Assembly: GCA_050944475.1 (NCBI GenBank)
Contig: JBMNRD010000007.1
Coordinates: 1 to 64,000 of the forward strand
Reading direction: 5' to 3'
Origin: RGIG5612 sp050944475
GTDB lineage: Bacteria > Bacillota > Clostridia > Lachnospirales > Lachnospiraceae
DNA length: 64,000 nt
Within the stretch, counting starts at the first letter, position 1. Each line of letters opens with the position of its first letter. A program made the translations under genes and the position numbers. The notes under the pieces were generated by a model, which ran no database searches, was not told where the DNA came from, and saw nothing but the letters and a program-made list of their open reading frames with translations. Below are positions 16,076-23,519 of the stretch, one piece after another.

Positions 16076-16402
16076 ATGTCTGCTGTTTATATGCACATCG
16101 GTATTCCTGTTACAAACCTGAAGCCGGGCATGGTTTACGTTGAGGGCGCCAAATTTTGGGTCAGCAATGTGGATGACTATGACTACAAGATTGAGTATCT
16201 TAAATTTGAAGAGGGCACGCCCTTCCCTGAGGTTCTTCACCGAAATCCTCACGTAGCCTACAAAGTGGATGATTTGGAGAAGTATATTGCTGATGCTGAT
16301 TCTGTCATCTGTGGACCCATGGACGCCAATGACATGGGTGACCGCTTGGCTTTTGTATGGAAAGACGGTGCTATTCTTGAGCTGTACTGGGAAAAGAATT
16401 AA
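16076..16402 (+). CDS. Small VOC/glyoxalase-like protein
   Basis: A 108-residue protein with a beta-rich pattern that resembles one vicinal-oxygen-chelate module: the opening YMHIGIPV, the central HVAYKVDDLEKYI (about 59-71) and the end RLAFVWKDGAILELYW. The His and Glu residues at these places are those that bind metal in VOC enzymes. At this size it would act as a dimer. A perfect TAAGGAGG precedes ATG 16076. Last gene of the ABC-dhaLK-lsrF-like operon. It takes the place held by lsrG in AI-2 operons and could be the isomerase or epimerase for the phosphorylated intermediate. This is inferred from context only. Confidence 0.65.
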   Translation: MSAVYMHIGIPVTNLKPGMVYVEGAKFWVSNVDDYDYKIEYLKFEEGTPFPEVLHRNPHVAYKVDDLEKYIADADSVICGPMDANDMGDRLAFVWKDGAILELYWEKN

Positions 16403-16416
16403 AAGCGCTCTTTGGA

Positions 16417-16548
16417 ATGATGGAAATTCTCTGTGTTTACGGTATCGGCAAGCCTTATAATGATGCTTTCCGAGGACGAGAGGATATCCCTCCATCAGAA
16501 TTAATTGTTCTACAAATGCTGGTTGATGCATTGATTAATGTTTTGTAA
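16417..16548 (+). pseudogene. 43-codon frame ending in threonine aldolase remnant
   Basis: An open frame (ATG ATG at 16417, TAA at 16546-16548) whose last eight codons, VDALINVL, and stop are a copy of the end of the threonine aldolase gene at 6304. The first part (MMEILCVYGIGKPYND onward) has no similarity I recognise and no ribosome site. It is best read as a recombination junction or gene remnant, not as a working gene. Confidence 0.5.
16518..16548 (+). repeat. Direct repeat copy 2
   Basis: Matches 6274-6304 at 29 of 31 positions; the only differences are one base at each side of a 24-base identity. See copy 1. Confidence 0.85.
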
Positions 16549-16550
16549 AG

Positions 16551-16585
16551 AAAAACGACTGCCGTCAGTTTTGGCAGTCGTTTTT
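16551..16585 (+). terminator. Terminator of the catabolic operon
   Basis: AAAAACGACTGCC (16551-16563) pairs with GGCAGTCGTTTTT (16573-16585), a perfect 13-bp stem ending in a T run. It works in both directions by symmetry and lies 3 bases after the repeat copy 2 stop codon. Confidence 0.85.
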
Positions 16586-16621
16586 CTTTGGATCCTTATA
16601 TGTTCAAAAGAGAGTAGTTAT

Positions 16622-17491
16622 CTATCGTTGCTTTGCAAGGAAAAATAAAGCAACGGTTCCGGGGCCGCAATGAGCTCCGATAACCGGTCCGATGTCAAAA
16701 ATCATATCAACCGACACCCCATATTTTTCCTTCAATTCCTGTTCAATGATACGTGCATCTTCCTCACAATCCGCATGGGTTATGTAAACCGGCCCCCGGC
16801 CTGTTTCAATAGCCGTTTCTCCGTATTTGGAAACTAATCCCTTCAGCGACTTCCTTCTTCCCCTCGCTTTTTCGCAGGAGGCAAGACGTCCCTCATTATC
16901 GGCATGAAGAATCGGCTTAATGTTCAGCGCCCCTCCTAAAAGAGCCGTTGTTGCGCTTATCCTGCCGCCCCGTTTCAAATAAACCAAATTGTCCACAGTA
17001 AACCAGTGGGCTATCTGCGGGATCTTTTCCCTTGCGTAGTCGGCAACCTCTTCAATGGAAGCTCCCTCGTTTTTCTTCTCAACCGCAAGGAAAATCAACA
17101 TTCCGAATCCTCCGGAAGCGCACAGAGAATCTACGCATATAATCTTTCTGTCAGGATACTTCTTCAGCAATTCTTCAGCTGCAATACAGGAGGAATTAAA
17201 GGTCGTACTGAGTCCTGAAGAAAACCCGATATAAAGAACATCCCTTCCTTCCTTAAGCTCTTCCTCGAAAACCTTCCCCAGAGAGTCTGCGTTGACAGCG
17301 GCAGTCTTGGCAACCTTGCCCGCCCTCATCATGTCATAAAACTCCTTGTTTCCGATGGATTCGTTTTTATATTCCCGATCCTCTTCTCCTTCGAAAAGAA
17401 AGGTTATATCACAACACTTTACTCCCAACTGTTTCATTGTTTCCGGTTTTAAGTCGCAGGCTGAATCTGTAATTATTATAAAATCACTCAT
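16622..17491 (-). CDS. DegV family fatty-acid-binding protein, copy 1
   Basis: A 289-residue DegV/FakB-type protein. Family members bind a fatty acid in a deep pocket and in several Firmicutes present it to the FakA kinase for phosphorylation. Seen: ITDSACDLKPETM at the N-terminus, FSSGLSTTFNSSCIAAEEL near 90-108, VDNLVYLKRGGRISATTALLG near 170-190 and the C-terminal IGAHCGPGTVALFF. No fakA is present in the window; a second DegV lies at 62667-63518. It is divergent from the DUF1836 gene and separated from the catabolic cluster by its terminator. Confidence 0.9.
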   Translation of the reverse strand: MSDFIIITDSACDLKPETMKQLGVKCCDITFLFEGEEDREYKNESIGNKEFYDMMRAGKVAKTAAVNADSLGKVFEEELKEGRDVLYIGFSSGLSTTFNSSCIAAEELLKKYPDRKIICVDSLCASGGFGMLIFLAVEKKNEGASIEEVADYAREKIPQIAHWFTVDNLVYLKRGGRISATTALLGGALNIKPILHADNEGRLASCEKARGRRKSLKGLVSKYGETAIETGRGPVYITHADCEEDARIIEQELKEKYGVSVDMIFDIGPVIGAHCGPGTVALFFLAKQR

Positions 17492-17660
17492 TAATTGACT
17501 CCTTTATTTGCTGCTTTATCTAATGCGCAGCATTAGATTATATTATTTTGCTAATTATGTCAAGAAGCTTTTCATATTATTTTCCTTGTTTTTCCCGCGG
17601 CATATGGTAAAATGCTTTTGTTGGCGTTTGAATCTCATAAAAATGCTTTACGGGGGTTAT

Positions 17661-18266
17661 ATGATCTACAACAACGACCTGATTGCAGGCAAGCTGCGCC
17701 GTTGGGGAAGATATCTGGACAATTACCGCCTTCCCGAATGGGAAAACATCCCTGACCTGGGGCTGTACATGGAGCAGGTCATTCAGCTTCTTATCGAATA
17801 TCTGGATTATCTGCCTCCTGAACTTAAAGATTCCGAACTGATAACCGCCTCAGCCATTAATAATTACGTGCGCACGGGGGTGATGCCGAAGCCGGTTAAT
17901 AAAAAATATTACCGCCTTCACATTGCATACCTCATCGTTATCTGCTCCCTGAAGCACAATCTGAACATTTCATTTATTCAGAAAATCATCCCTCTGAACA
18001 TCTCCGAAGAACAGGCCAGAGAAATCTACGATGCCTATGCAAAGCGCCATCGCATCGTTTCCCTCTATTTCGTAGAGCAAATAAGACTTATGGCCGGCCC
18101 CCTTCTCGGCCTCGAATCTTCTTCAGACTATGAGGCAGGTGTGCAGACAACTGAAGACCTTATTACCTCTGCCATCGTGTTCAGCGGCTTTTCAAAGCTG
18201 CTGGCGGAAAAGCTGATTCTTCTTGAAGGCCGTGACCTTTCTGACGGCGGAAGCATCGACACATAA
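17661..18266 (+). CDS. DUF1836 protein
   Basis: A 201-residue protein of the DUF1836 family, common in Clostridia and related to MerR-like helix-turn-helix proteins. Seen: IPDLGLYMEQVIQLLIEYL near 30-48, then TASAINNYVRTGVMPKPVNKKYY near 66-90, which resembles a DNA-binding region with a wing. ATG 17661 follows GGGGG by 4 bases; longer in-frame extensions upstream have no ribosome site. It may be a regulator, but no target can be named. A hairpin with T run at 18299-18327 ends the transcript. Confidence 0.75.
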   Translation: MIYNNDLIAGKLRRWGRYLDNYRLPEWENIPDLGLYMEQVIQLLIEYLDYLPPELKDSELITASAINNYVRTGVMPKPVNKKYYRLHIAYLIVICSLKHNLNISFIQKIIPLNISEEQAREIYDAYAKRHRIVSLYFVEQIRLMAGPLLGLESSSDYEAGVQTTEDLITSAIVFSGFSKLLAEKLILLEGRDLSDGGSIDT

Positions 18267-18298
18267 GTGCTTGTTTTTCAAATATTGTGTTATAATAA

Positions 18299-18327
18299 AG
18301 CCGTCCGGAGATTCCGGATGGCTTTTT
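18299..18327 (+). terminator. Terminator after DUF1836 gene
   Basis: AGCCGTCCGGA pairs with TCCGGATGGCT (one G-U pair) and is followed by TTTTT. A TATAAT with upstream TG (18288-18296) lies just before it and may start the downstream transcript inside the stem. Confidence 0.7.
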
Positions 18328-18347
18328 AAGGTAATCGGAGGTGCGTC

Positions 18348-19052
18348 ATGAATAACCGAATTGTTTTGCGGCTGAATTATATTCTCGGGGCAGTGACTAT
18401 TCTCTGCGTCATCTGTTACAAAATAGTCGGCCCTATATGGATTAAGGGCCTGGCCAGTGCCTTTTTTCTTTTAACGGGGTTAATCAATCTTGTTTTCGCC
18501 TTGAAATCCGATGTTGAAAACAAGGCGTTTTCCATCATTATTTTCACAGGGCTTTTCTTCTGTTTTGTTGCCGATATTGTTCTTGAACTGGTTTTTATCG
18601 CCGGAGCTGCAATATTTGCAGCAGGACACATATGTTTCTTTGTTGCCTACTGTAAATGGATGAAACTTCTCCTTCGTGATATTTTCATCAGTCTGGGAAT
18701 CTTTGTCATTGCGGTCTGCATTCTTGTATTTGTTCCTTTCTTCGACTATGGCTCCGGGACTATGATGGCTGTTGCCGTTATATACAGCCTGTTCCTTTCT
18801 TTCCTTCTTGGAAAGGCAATTTCCAATTACCGGAGCGAACGCTCCGGGGTTAACTTGATTTTGCTGATTGGCAGCGCCCTGTTCTTTTTCTCGGATACCA
18901 TGCTGCTGATTGATACCTTTACCGCAGCGCCGAAACTGTTTCTTTACCTTTGTGACTTCATTTATTATCCGTCCGCCCTGTTCCTTGCTCACAGCATATA
19001 TGTACAGGCGGATTCGCTTTCTGAAAAACAACCTCTTCTGAAAAACCGCTAA
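18348..19052 (+). CDS. YhhN/TMEM86-like membrane protein
   Basis: A 234-residue membrane protein with about eight hydrophobic segments of the YhhN family, whose animal relatives are lysoplasmalogenases that hydrolyse vinyl-ether lysophospholipids. Seen: FCFVADIVLELVF followed by AGHICFFVAYCKW (about 65-105), then SALFFFSDTMLLIDTF near 185-200, the conserved aspartate-bearing segments of the family. GGAGG precedes ATG 18348. Many anaerobic Clostridia make plasmalogens, so a lysoplasmalogenase role would fit, but is not shown. It is followed after 10 bases by a DUF2974 hydrolase, probably in one transcript. Confidence 0.75.
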   Translation: MNNRIVLRLNYILGAVTILCVICYKIVGPIWIKGLASAFFLLTGLINLVFALKSDVENKAFSIIIFTGLFFCFVADIVLELVFIAGAAIFAAGHICFFVAYCKWMKLLLRDIFISLGIFVIAVCILVFVPFFDYGSGTMMAVAVIYSLFLSFLLGKAISNYRSERSGVNLILLIGSALFFFSDTMLLIDTFTAAPKLFLYLCDFIYYPSALFLAHSIYVQADSLSEKQPLLKNR

Positions 19053-19062
19053 GGAGGCTCAT

Positions 19063-20172
19063 ATGCCCGGAATGCTCGATTATATAAAATGGCGCGGAGA
19101 CCTTGATTTTAAAGCCCTCCCCCTGAACGTGGTGGATGCCATGATTTTCTGCGAATTGTCTTATTGGGACTTAGGGTTGTCGGTTAATGATGGCCTCCGA
19201 CGCCCGGCCGTTACCATTGGAGCTTTTTGTGAACAGGCAATGAGTTTGCCCCTGCCTGAACACTGCATCGAAGATTCGTTTGAGTTCGGACGCCTGCTTA
19301 TAGAAAGCAAACGTTTTTCCTCCCTGCCCCTTTTGGCTTTCGAAAACATCGTGGATAATGACCGGGGAAAACAATTTGCCGCATACACCGTCTCTTTAGG
19401 GAAGAAATCTCATTTTATCGCAATTCGCGGAACGGACCACTCCCTTGTAGGCTGGAAAGAAAATCTGATGTTGTCGTACAACGAGGAAGTCCCCGCCCAA
19501 AAAGCGGCCGTGGAATACATTTCCCGCATCGCCTCCGCAACCGCGGGAACTCTTTATATCGGCGGACATTCAAAGGGCGGAAACCTTGCGGTTTACGGAG
19601 CGACTTTTTCTTCTCCGAAAATCCGCTCACGCATAAAATCCGTGTTCAATTTCGACGGACCCGGCTTTAACGAAAAGGTTACCGCTAAAAACCCTTTTCG
19701 GGAGCTTGTCGGAAGAATCTTTACCTATGTGCCGCAGGACTCTATAATCGGACTTCTTCTTGAGCATAAGGAACCCTATACGGTTGTCCAAAGCAATAAA
19801 TCCGGCATGGAACAGCATAATCTTTTCTCGTGGGAGGTCGGCCCCTCCGATGTAGTCCGGGAGCAGGGTCTGTCAAACAAAAGCCGTATAGGGCAGGAAA
19901 ATATCAGCGAATGGCTCGAACGCATGACCTATGAAGAAAAGGAGCAATTCATCGAAACACTCTTCGCCCTTATTAAGGAATATGAGACCATTGATAACCT
20001 CTTTGATGTGAAGAACATCCTTCCTCTTATCAAGGCTTTCTCGGAAATGGAAAAAGAAAAACGCCGGTCTGTTGCGGACGTTATCGGACATTTGAAAGAC
20101 ACCGTCATTGACAATATCAAGGAGCGTTTTGAAAAGAAAAAGATGGAACCTTACAAGAAGGGCTCCAGGTAA
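19063..20172 (+). CDS. DUF2974 (Mbeg1-like) alpha/beta hydrolase
   Basis: A 369-residue protein of the DUF2974 family with the lipase-like nucleophile elbow GGHSKGGNLAVYGA near residue 165 (nucleophile Ser). It also has the N-terminal DYIKWRGDLDFKALPLNVVDA typical of the group and FIAIRGTDHSLVGWKEN near 125, which matches the oxyanion-side strand of class 3 lipases. No signal peptide, so cytoplasmic. The C-terminal 60 residues are highly charged and may form a coiled coil. AAGGAGG precedes ATG 19063. Next to a YhhN-like protein it may take part in lipid turnover (inference). Confidence 0.8.
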   Translation: MPGMLDYIKWRGDLDFKALPLNVVDAMIFCELSYWDLGLSVNDGLRRPAVTIGAFCEQAMSLPLPEHCIEDSFEFGRLLIESKRFSSLPLLAFENIVDNDRGKQFAAYTVSLGKKSHFIAIRGTDHSLVGWKENLMLSYNEEVPAQKAAVEYISRIASATAGTLYIGGHSKGGNLAVYGATFSSPKIRSRIKSVFNFDGPGFNEKVTAKNPFRELVGRIFTYVPQDSIIGLLLEHKEPYTVVQSNKSGMEQHNLFSWEVGPSDVVREQGLSNKSRIGQENISEWLERMTYEEKEQFIETLFALIKEYETIDNLFDVKNILPLIKAFSEMEKEKRRSVADVIGHLKDTVIDNIKERFEKKKMEPYKKGSR

Positions 20173-20281
20173 TTTTATATGGCAGCAGTCTGCTTTTCAG
20201 CACCTGTCTTTTTGTCCTTTTTCTGCTTCTGCGGAGGAAGTTTTTTCGTCCCCGAATTTTCTTTGATTATCATCATATTCT

Positions 20282-20311
20282 TTGACAAACCTTCCCTGTT
20301 AAAGCTATAAT
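20282..20311 (+). promoter_or_regulatory. Promoter of the GT2-GtrA-UXS-acyltransferase operon
   Basis: Perfect TTGACA (20282-20287), 18-base spacer, perfect TATAAT (20306-20311), 60 bases before the glycosyltransferase start. The rest of 20173-20371 shows no other clear signal. Confidence 0.75.
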
Positions 20312-20371
20312 GCAAAGTTAGAATACAGCAAGAATAAAGGTCCCATGCGACCTTGAAAACCGGAGCTCCGT

Positions 20372-21058
20372 ATGCCAGAAAAAAAACTATCCATAGTAAT
20401 TCCCTGTTACAATGAACAGAACAACATCGTCGCGATAGTTGACAAGGTTCGCATGTCCCCCATCGCAAACAAGGAAATCATTGTGGTGGATGACTGCTCC
20501 ACCGATGCGACACGCGATATTCTTGAAGAGAAGATACGCCCCCTCGTAGATATGATTATTTACCATGAAGTAAACGGCGGCAAGGGTGCCTCGCTGAGAA
20601 CCGGCTTTGCCGCAGCAACCGGAGACGTTGTCATTATTCAAGATGCCGATATGGAATACGATCCGATGGAGTATCCCCTTGTGGTCGAGCCTATTTTTAA
20701 CGGAGAAGCCCGCGTTATGTACGGCTCCCGCTTCCTCAATCAAAAAAGAAAAGGATACCTGCTGAACCGTCTGGCCAACTGGTTCCTTACCAAATTGTCC
20801 AATCTGTTTACCGGCCAAAAGATTACCGACATGGAAACCTGCTATAAGGCCTTTGAAAGAGAGATTATCCAGTCTGTGAGCATCGAGGAAAACCGTTTTG
20901 GTTTTGAGCCGGAAATCACGGCAAAAATTTCCAAAATGGGGATTAAAATCAACGAGGTTCCCATCTCATACTACCCGCGAACCAGTCGGGAGGGCAAAAA
21001 GATCGGCTTTAAGGACGGCCTCCGTGCAATTTACGTCATTTGGAGATATCGTAAATGA
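20372..21058 (+). CDS. Family 2 glycosyltransferase (DPM1/GtrB-like)
   Basis: A 228-residue GT-A fold enzyme that probably moves a sugar from a nucleotide onto undecaprenyl phosphate. Seen: the start LSIVIPCYNEQNN, IIVVDDCSTD near 35, NGGKGASLRTGF near 68, the DxD-type IIQDADMEYDP near 93 and YGSRF near 118. There are no C-terminal membrane segments, as in GtrB/DPM1 subtypes that rely on a membrane partner. Its stop overlaps the start of gtrA (ATGA), a GtrA flippase-like protein, which is the usual pairing for a lipid-linked sugar export module. ATG 20372 follows GGAG. Confidence 0.88.
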   Translation: MPEKKLSIVIPCYNEQNNIVAIVDKVRMSPIANKEIIVVDDCSTDATRDILEEKIRPLVDMIIYHEVNGGKGASLRTGFAAATGDVVIIQDADMEYDPMEYPLVVEPIFNGEARVMYGSRFLNQKRKGYLLNRLANWFLTKLSNLFTGQKITDMETCYKAFEREIIQSVSIEENRFGFEPEITAKISKMGIKINEVPISYYPRTSREGKKIGFKDGLRAIYVIWRYRK

Positions 21059-21474
21059 AAAGGCTTTTCAACAAAGAATTCCTTTTTCAGCTGGTCTCCT
21101 ATTTTTTCGTGGGAGGAATTGCGGCTATTGTTGAGTGGCTGATGTTTGCCCTTTTCTCAAATGTCTGCGATCTTCACTACATACTTTCCACGGCCCTGGC
21201 TTTTATTTTTTCCACCACAACAAACTGGATTCTCGGGCGTGTGTGGACATTTAAAAACAGCTCCTCCTACAAAAACAGGCGGGGCAGAGAGCTGGCATTC
21301 ATTTTTATTGTAAGCGCAATCGGCCTCGGACTGAATATGTTGCTGATGTTTCTGTTCGTGGACGTTCTCGGTATGAATACCGATCTGCTGAAGGTTCTTT
21401 GTAAAATTGCCGCAACCGGAATCGTGTTTTTTTGGAATTTTCTTATTCGAAAATTCGTTATATATAAACAGTAA
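21055..21474 (+). CDS. GtrA-like membrane protein
   Basis: A 139-residue, four-helix membrane protein of the GtrA family (polysaccharide modification, thought to flip undecaprenyl-phosphate sugars). Seen: the first helix FLFQLVSYFFVGGIAAIVEW, the NWILGRVWTF loop typical of the family near residue 58-67 and the C-terminal FFWNFLIRKFVIY. It overlaps the glycosyltransferase stop by 4 bases and is followed after 12 bases by a UDP-sugar enzyme, so the product is likely a cell-surface glycan modified by xylose- or pentose-type sugars. Confidence 0.88.
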   Translation: MKRLFNKEFLFQLVSYFFVGGIAAIVEWLMFALFSNVCDLHYILSTALAFIFSTTTNWILGRVWTFKNSSSYKNRRGRELAFIFIVSAIGLGLNMLLMFLFVDVLGMNTDLLKVLCKIAATGIVFFWNFLIRKFVIYKQ

Positions 21475-21486
21475 AGGAGTTTTTCC

Positions 21487-22416
21487 ATGAGCAGAGTACT
21501 GGTAACCGGCGGAGCGGGATTTCTCGGCTCCCACCTTTGCGACAAACTGATAAAAGAGGGCAATGATGTCATCTGCGTGGACAATCTGTTCACGGGAACC
21601 AAGGACAACATCCGTCATCTTCTTTCCAACCCATACTTTGAATTTATCAGGCATGATATCACTGAACCTCTCTATGTTGAGGTTGACCAGATATATAACC
21701 TTGCCTGCCCGGCAAGTCCGGTCCACTATCAATACAACCCGGTTAAGACGGCCAAGACCAGTGTTTTCGGGGCCGTCAACATGCTCGGGCTTGCCAAAAG
21801 AGTCTATGCCAGGATTCTCCAGGCCAGCACCTCGGAGGTATACGGGGATCCTGAGGTGCATCCCCAGCCGGAAACCTATCGCGGCTGTGTAAACCCGATA
21901 GGTCTTCGCTCCTGCTACGATGAAGGAAAGCGCATGGCCGAAACCTTCTTCTTTGACTACCACCGCATGCATAATGTGGATATCCGGGTTGTGCGGATTT
22001 TCAATACCTATGGGCCGCGCATGAGCAAAAATGACGGCCGCGTAGTGTCAAACTTTATTACTCAGGCTCTTAAAAACGAGGACATAACCATTTACGGCGA
22101 CGGAAGTCAAACCAGAAGTTTCTGTTACGTCGACGACCTGATTGACGGAGTGTACAAAATGATGAATTGCGAAAACTTCACAGGGCCTGTCAATCTCGGC
22201 AACCCGGGCGAATTCACCATGCTTGAACTTGCCCGAAAAATTGTCGAGCTGACCAACTCTTCCTCAAAGATTGTCTATATGCCTCTTCCAAGCGATGATC
22301 CGGCTCAAAGGCGCCCGGTCATTGATTTGGCAAAAGAGAAATTAAACTGGGAGCCTCTGATTCCTCTTGAAAAAGGTCTTATAAATACCATAGCTTACTT
22401 TGAAAAAGCGTTGTAG
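21487..22416 (+). CDS. UDP-glucuronate decarboxylase (UDP-xylose synthase)-like
   Basis: A 309-residue short-chain dehydrogenase/epimerase. The NAD site VTGGAGFLGSHL is at 6-17. The body has the UXS-type signature: YNLACPASPVHYQYNPV near 78-94, ILQASTSEVYGDPEVHPQ near 116-133, the catalytic pair in CYDEGKRMAE near 150 and RSFCYVDDLIDG near 217. UXS enzymes turn UDP-glucuronate into UDP-xylose; related enzymes are UDP-glucose 4-epimerases, but the CPASP block favours UXS. It is in line with GT2-GtrA upstream and two acyltransferases downstream, giving a set able to make, attach and acylate a sugar. AAGGAG precedes ATG 21487. Confidence 0.82.
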   Translation: MSRVLVTGGAGFLGSHLCDKLIKEGNDVICVDNLFTGTKDNIRHLLSNPYFEFIRHDITEPLYVEVDQIYNLACPASPVHYQYNPVKTAKTSVFGAVNMLGLAKRVYARILQASTSEVYGDPEVHPQPETYRGCVNPIGLRSCYDEGKRMAETFFFDYHRMHNVDIRVVRIFNTYGPRMSKNDGRVVSNFITQALKNEDITIYGDGSQTRSFCYVDDLIDGVYKMMNCENFTGPVNLGNPGEFTMLELARKIVELTNSSSKIVYMPLPSDDPAQRRPVIDLAKEKLNWEPLIPLEKGLINTIAYFEKAL

Positions 22417-22433
22417 CTCTCCCGGAGGATGAC

Positions 22434-23516
22434 TTGACCGGAACAGACGATTCACAAACGATTTTATCAAACGGCGGCTCTTCAAGGATTGTTTTCTTTG
22501 ACTACTTGAGGGTTTTTGCCGTGTTCCTCATTTGCGTTCTGCACACAGCCTCCTTTGGCTGGTATGGAGCAGCAGTGAAGAGTGTAAATTTTGCCATTCT
22601 CAATGCATACAAGGCCTTGACCTGCCATGCGGTTCTTTTGTTTGTAATGATCAGCGGAGCTCTCTTCCTGGGACGGGATATTCCCGTTAAAAAACTCTAT
22701 GGAAAATATATTCTCAGGTTGCTCGTCGCCTTTCTTTTTTGGAGCTTTGTTTTTGCAATTGTATCCAATTATAAATGGGGAGTGCTTTCGGTGCTTGAAG
22801 TGACTGTAAGCAGCCATTATCATCTTTGGTTTATTCCGATGATGATAGGCCTGTATGTGGCCCAGCCCATACTTAAGCTGTTTGCAAGAAAGGAAGCCCT
22901 TCTTCGGTATTTTCTGGTTCTTTCCGCTGTTTTTACAATTATCCTTCCTTTTGCCGTCAACCTGCTTCACTCCTTCGGCGAAAAAACTATGCGCTTGTAC
23001 GCGGGTTTTGTTTCAGACAGAATCTCGGACATGCATATGCAGATAGTTTTCGGGTATTCCTTTTTCTTTATGATGGGCTGGTTTTTAAGCCGACACGAGT
23101 TGTGTCGGAAACTGCGGATGATAATATATATTTGCGGAGCATTATCATTTATATTCTCCTTTTTGCTGACTCTTTTTCATTCAATCCGCGTAGGAGCGCC
23201 GATGAATCTCTTTCATGAGAACTTCTCCTTGTTTGTCTGTATTGAAGTCCTGTCAACTTTTGTCTTCTTTAAACATGCACCTAAAAAGCCCTTAAAGACG
23301 GACGGCTTTATCCGTCGTCTTTCTAAATATAGCTTCGGGGTTTTTCTTATACATCCGCTGCTGATTGAATTTTTCCTGAATAGATTCCCTTTCCTGATTG
23401 GCGAAACCATGGCTTTATGGACAGTCCCGCTTATCGGCCTGACCGTTTTTGCCTTATCCATGGGACTTTCGGCACTTATTAACCTGATACCCTTTGTCAA
23501 TAAATACATCGTCTGA
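22434..23516 (+). CDS. Acyltransferase-3 family O-acyltransferase, copy 1
   Basis: A 360-residue membrane protein of the acyltransferase-3 family with about ten hydrophobic segments; such enzymes add acetyl or other acyl groups to surface sugars. Seen: FFDYLRVFAVFLICVLHTAS (about 22-41), where the His is the conserved catalytic one, VMISGALFLGRD near 70, and HYHLWFIPMMIGLYVAQPI near 128-146. The start is TTG 22434, 5 bases after GGAGG; no ATG has a ribosome site. Followed after 3 bases by a paralogue with the same layout, so the pair arose by tandem duplication. Confidence 0.85.
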   Translation: MTGTDDSQTILSNGGSSRIVFFDYLRVFAVFLICVLHTASFGWYGAAVKSVNFAILNAYKALTCHAVLLFVMISGALFLGRDIPVKKLYGKYILRLLVAFLFWSFVFAIVSNYKWGVLSVLEVTVSSHYHLWFIPMMIGLYVAQPILKLFARKEALLRYFLVLSAVFTIILPFAVNLLHSFGEKTMRLYAGFVSDRISDMHMQIVFGYSFFFMMGWFLSRHELCRKLRMIIYICGALSFIFSFLLTLFHSIRVGAPMNLFHENFSLFVCIEVLSTFVFFKHAPKKPLKTDGFIRRLSKYSFGVFLIHPLLIEFFLNRFPFLIGETMALWTVPLIGLTVFALSMGLSALINLIPFVNKYIV

Positions 23517-23519
23517 AAA

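Noticed and set aside
15155..16531. Long open frame on the minus strand (458 codons) opposite the LsrF-like and VOC-like genes
   Set aside because: It lies antisense to two well-supported genes with ribosome sites and known motifs, has no ribosome site and shows no family pattern; it is a codon-bias shadow.
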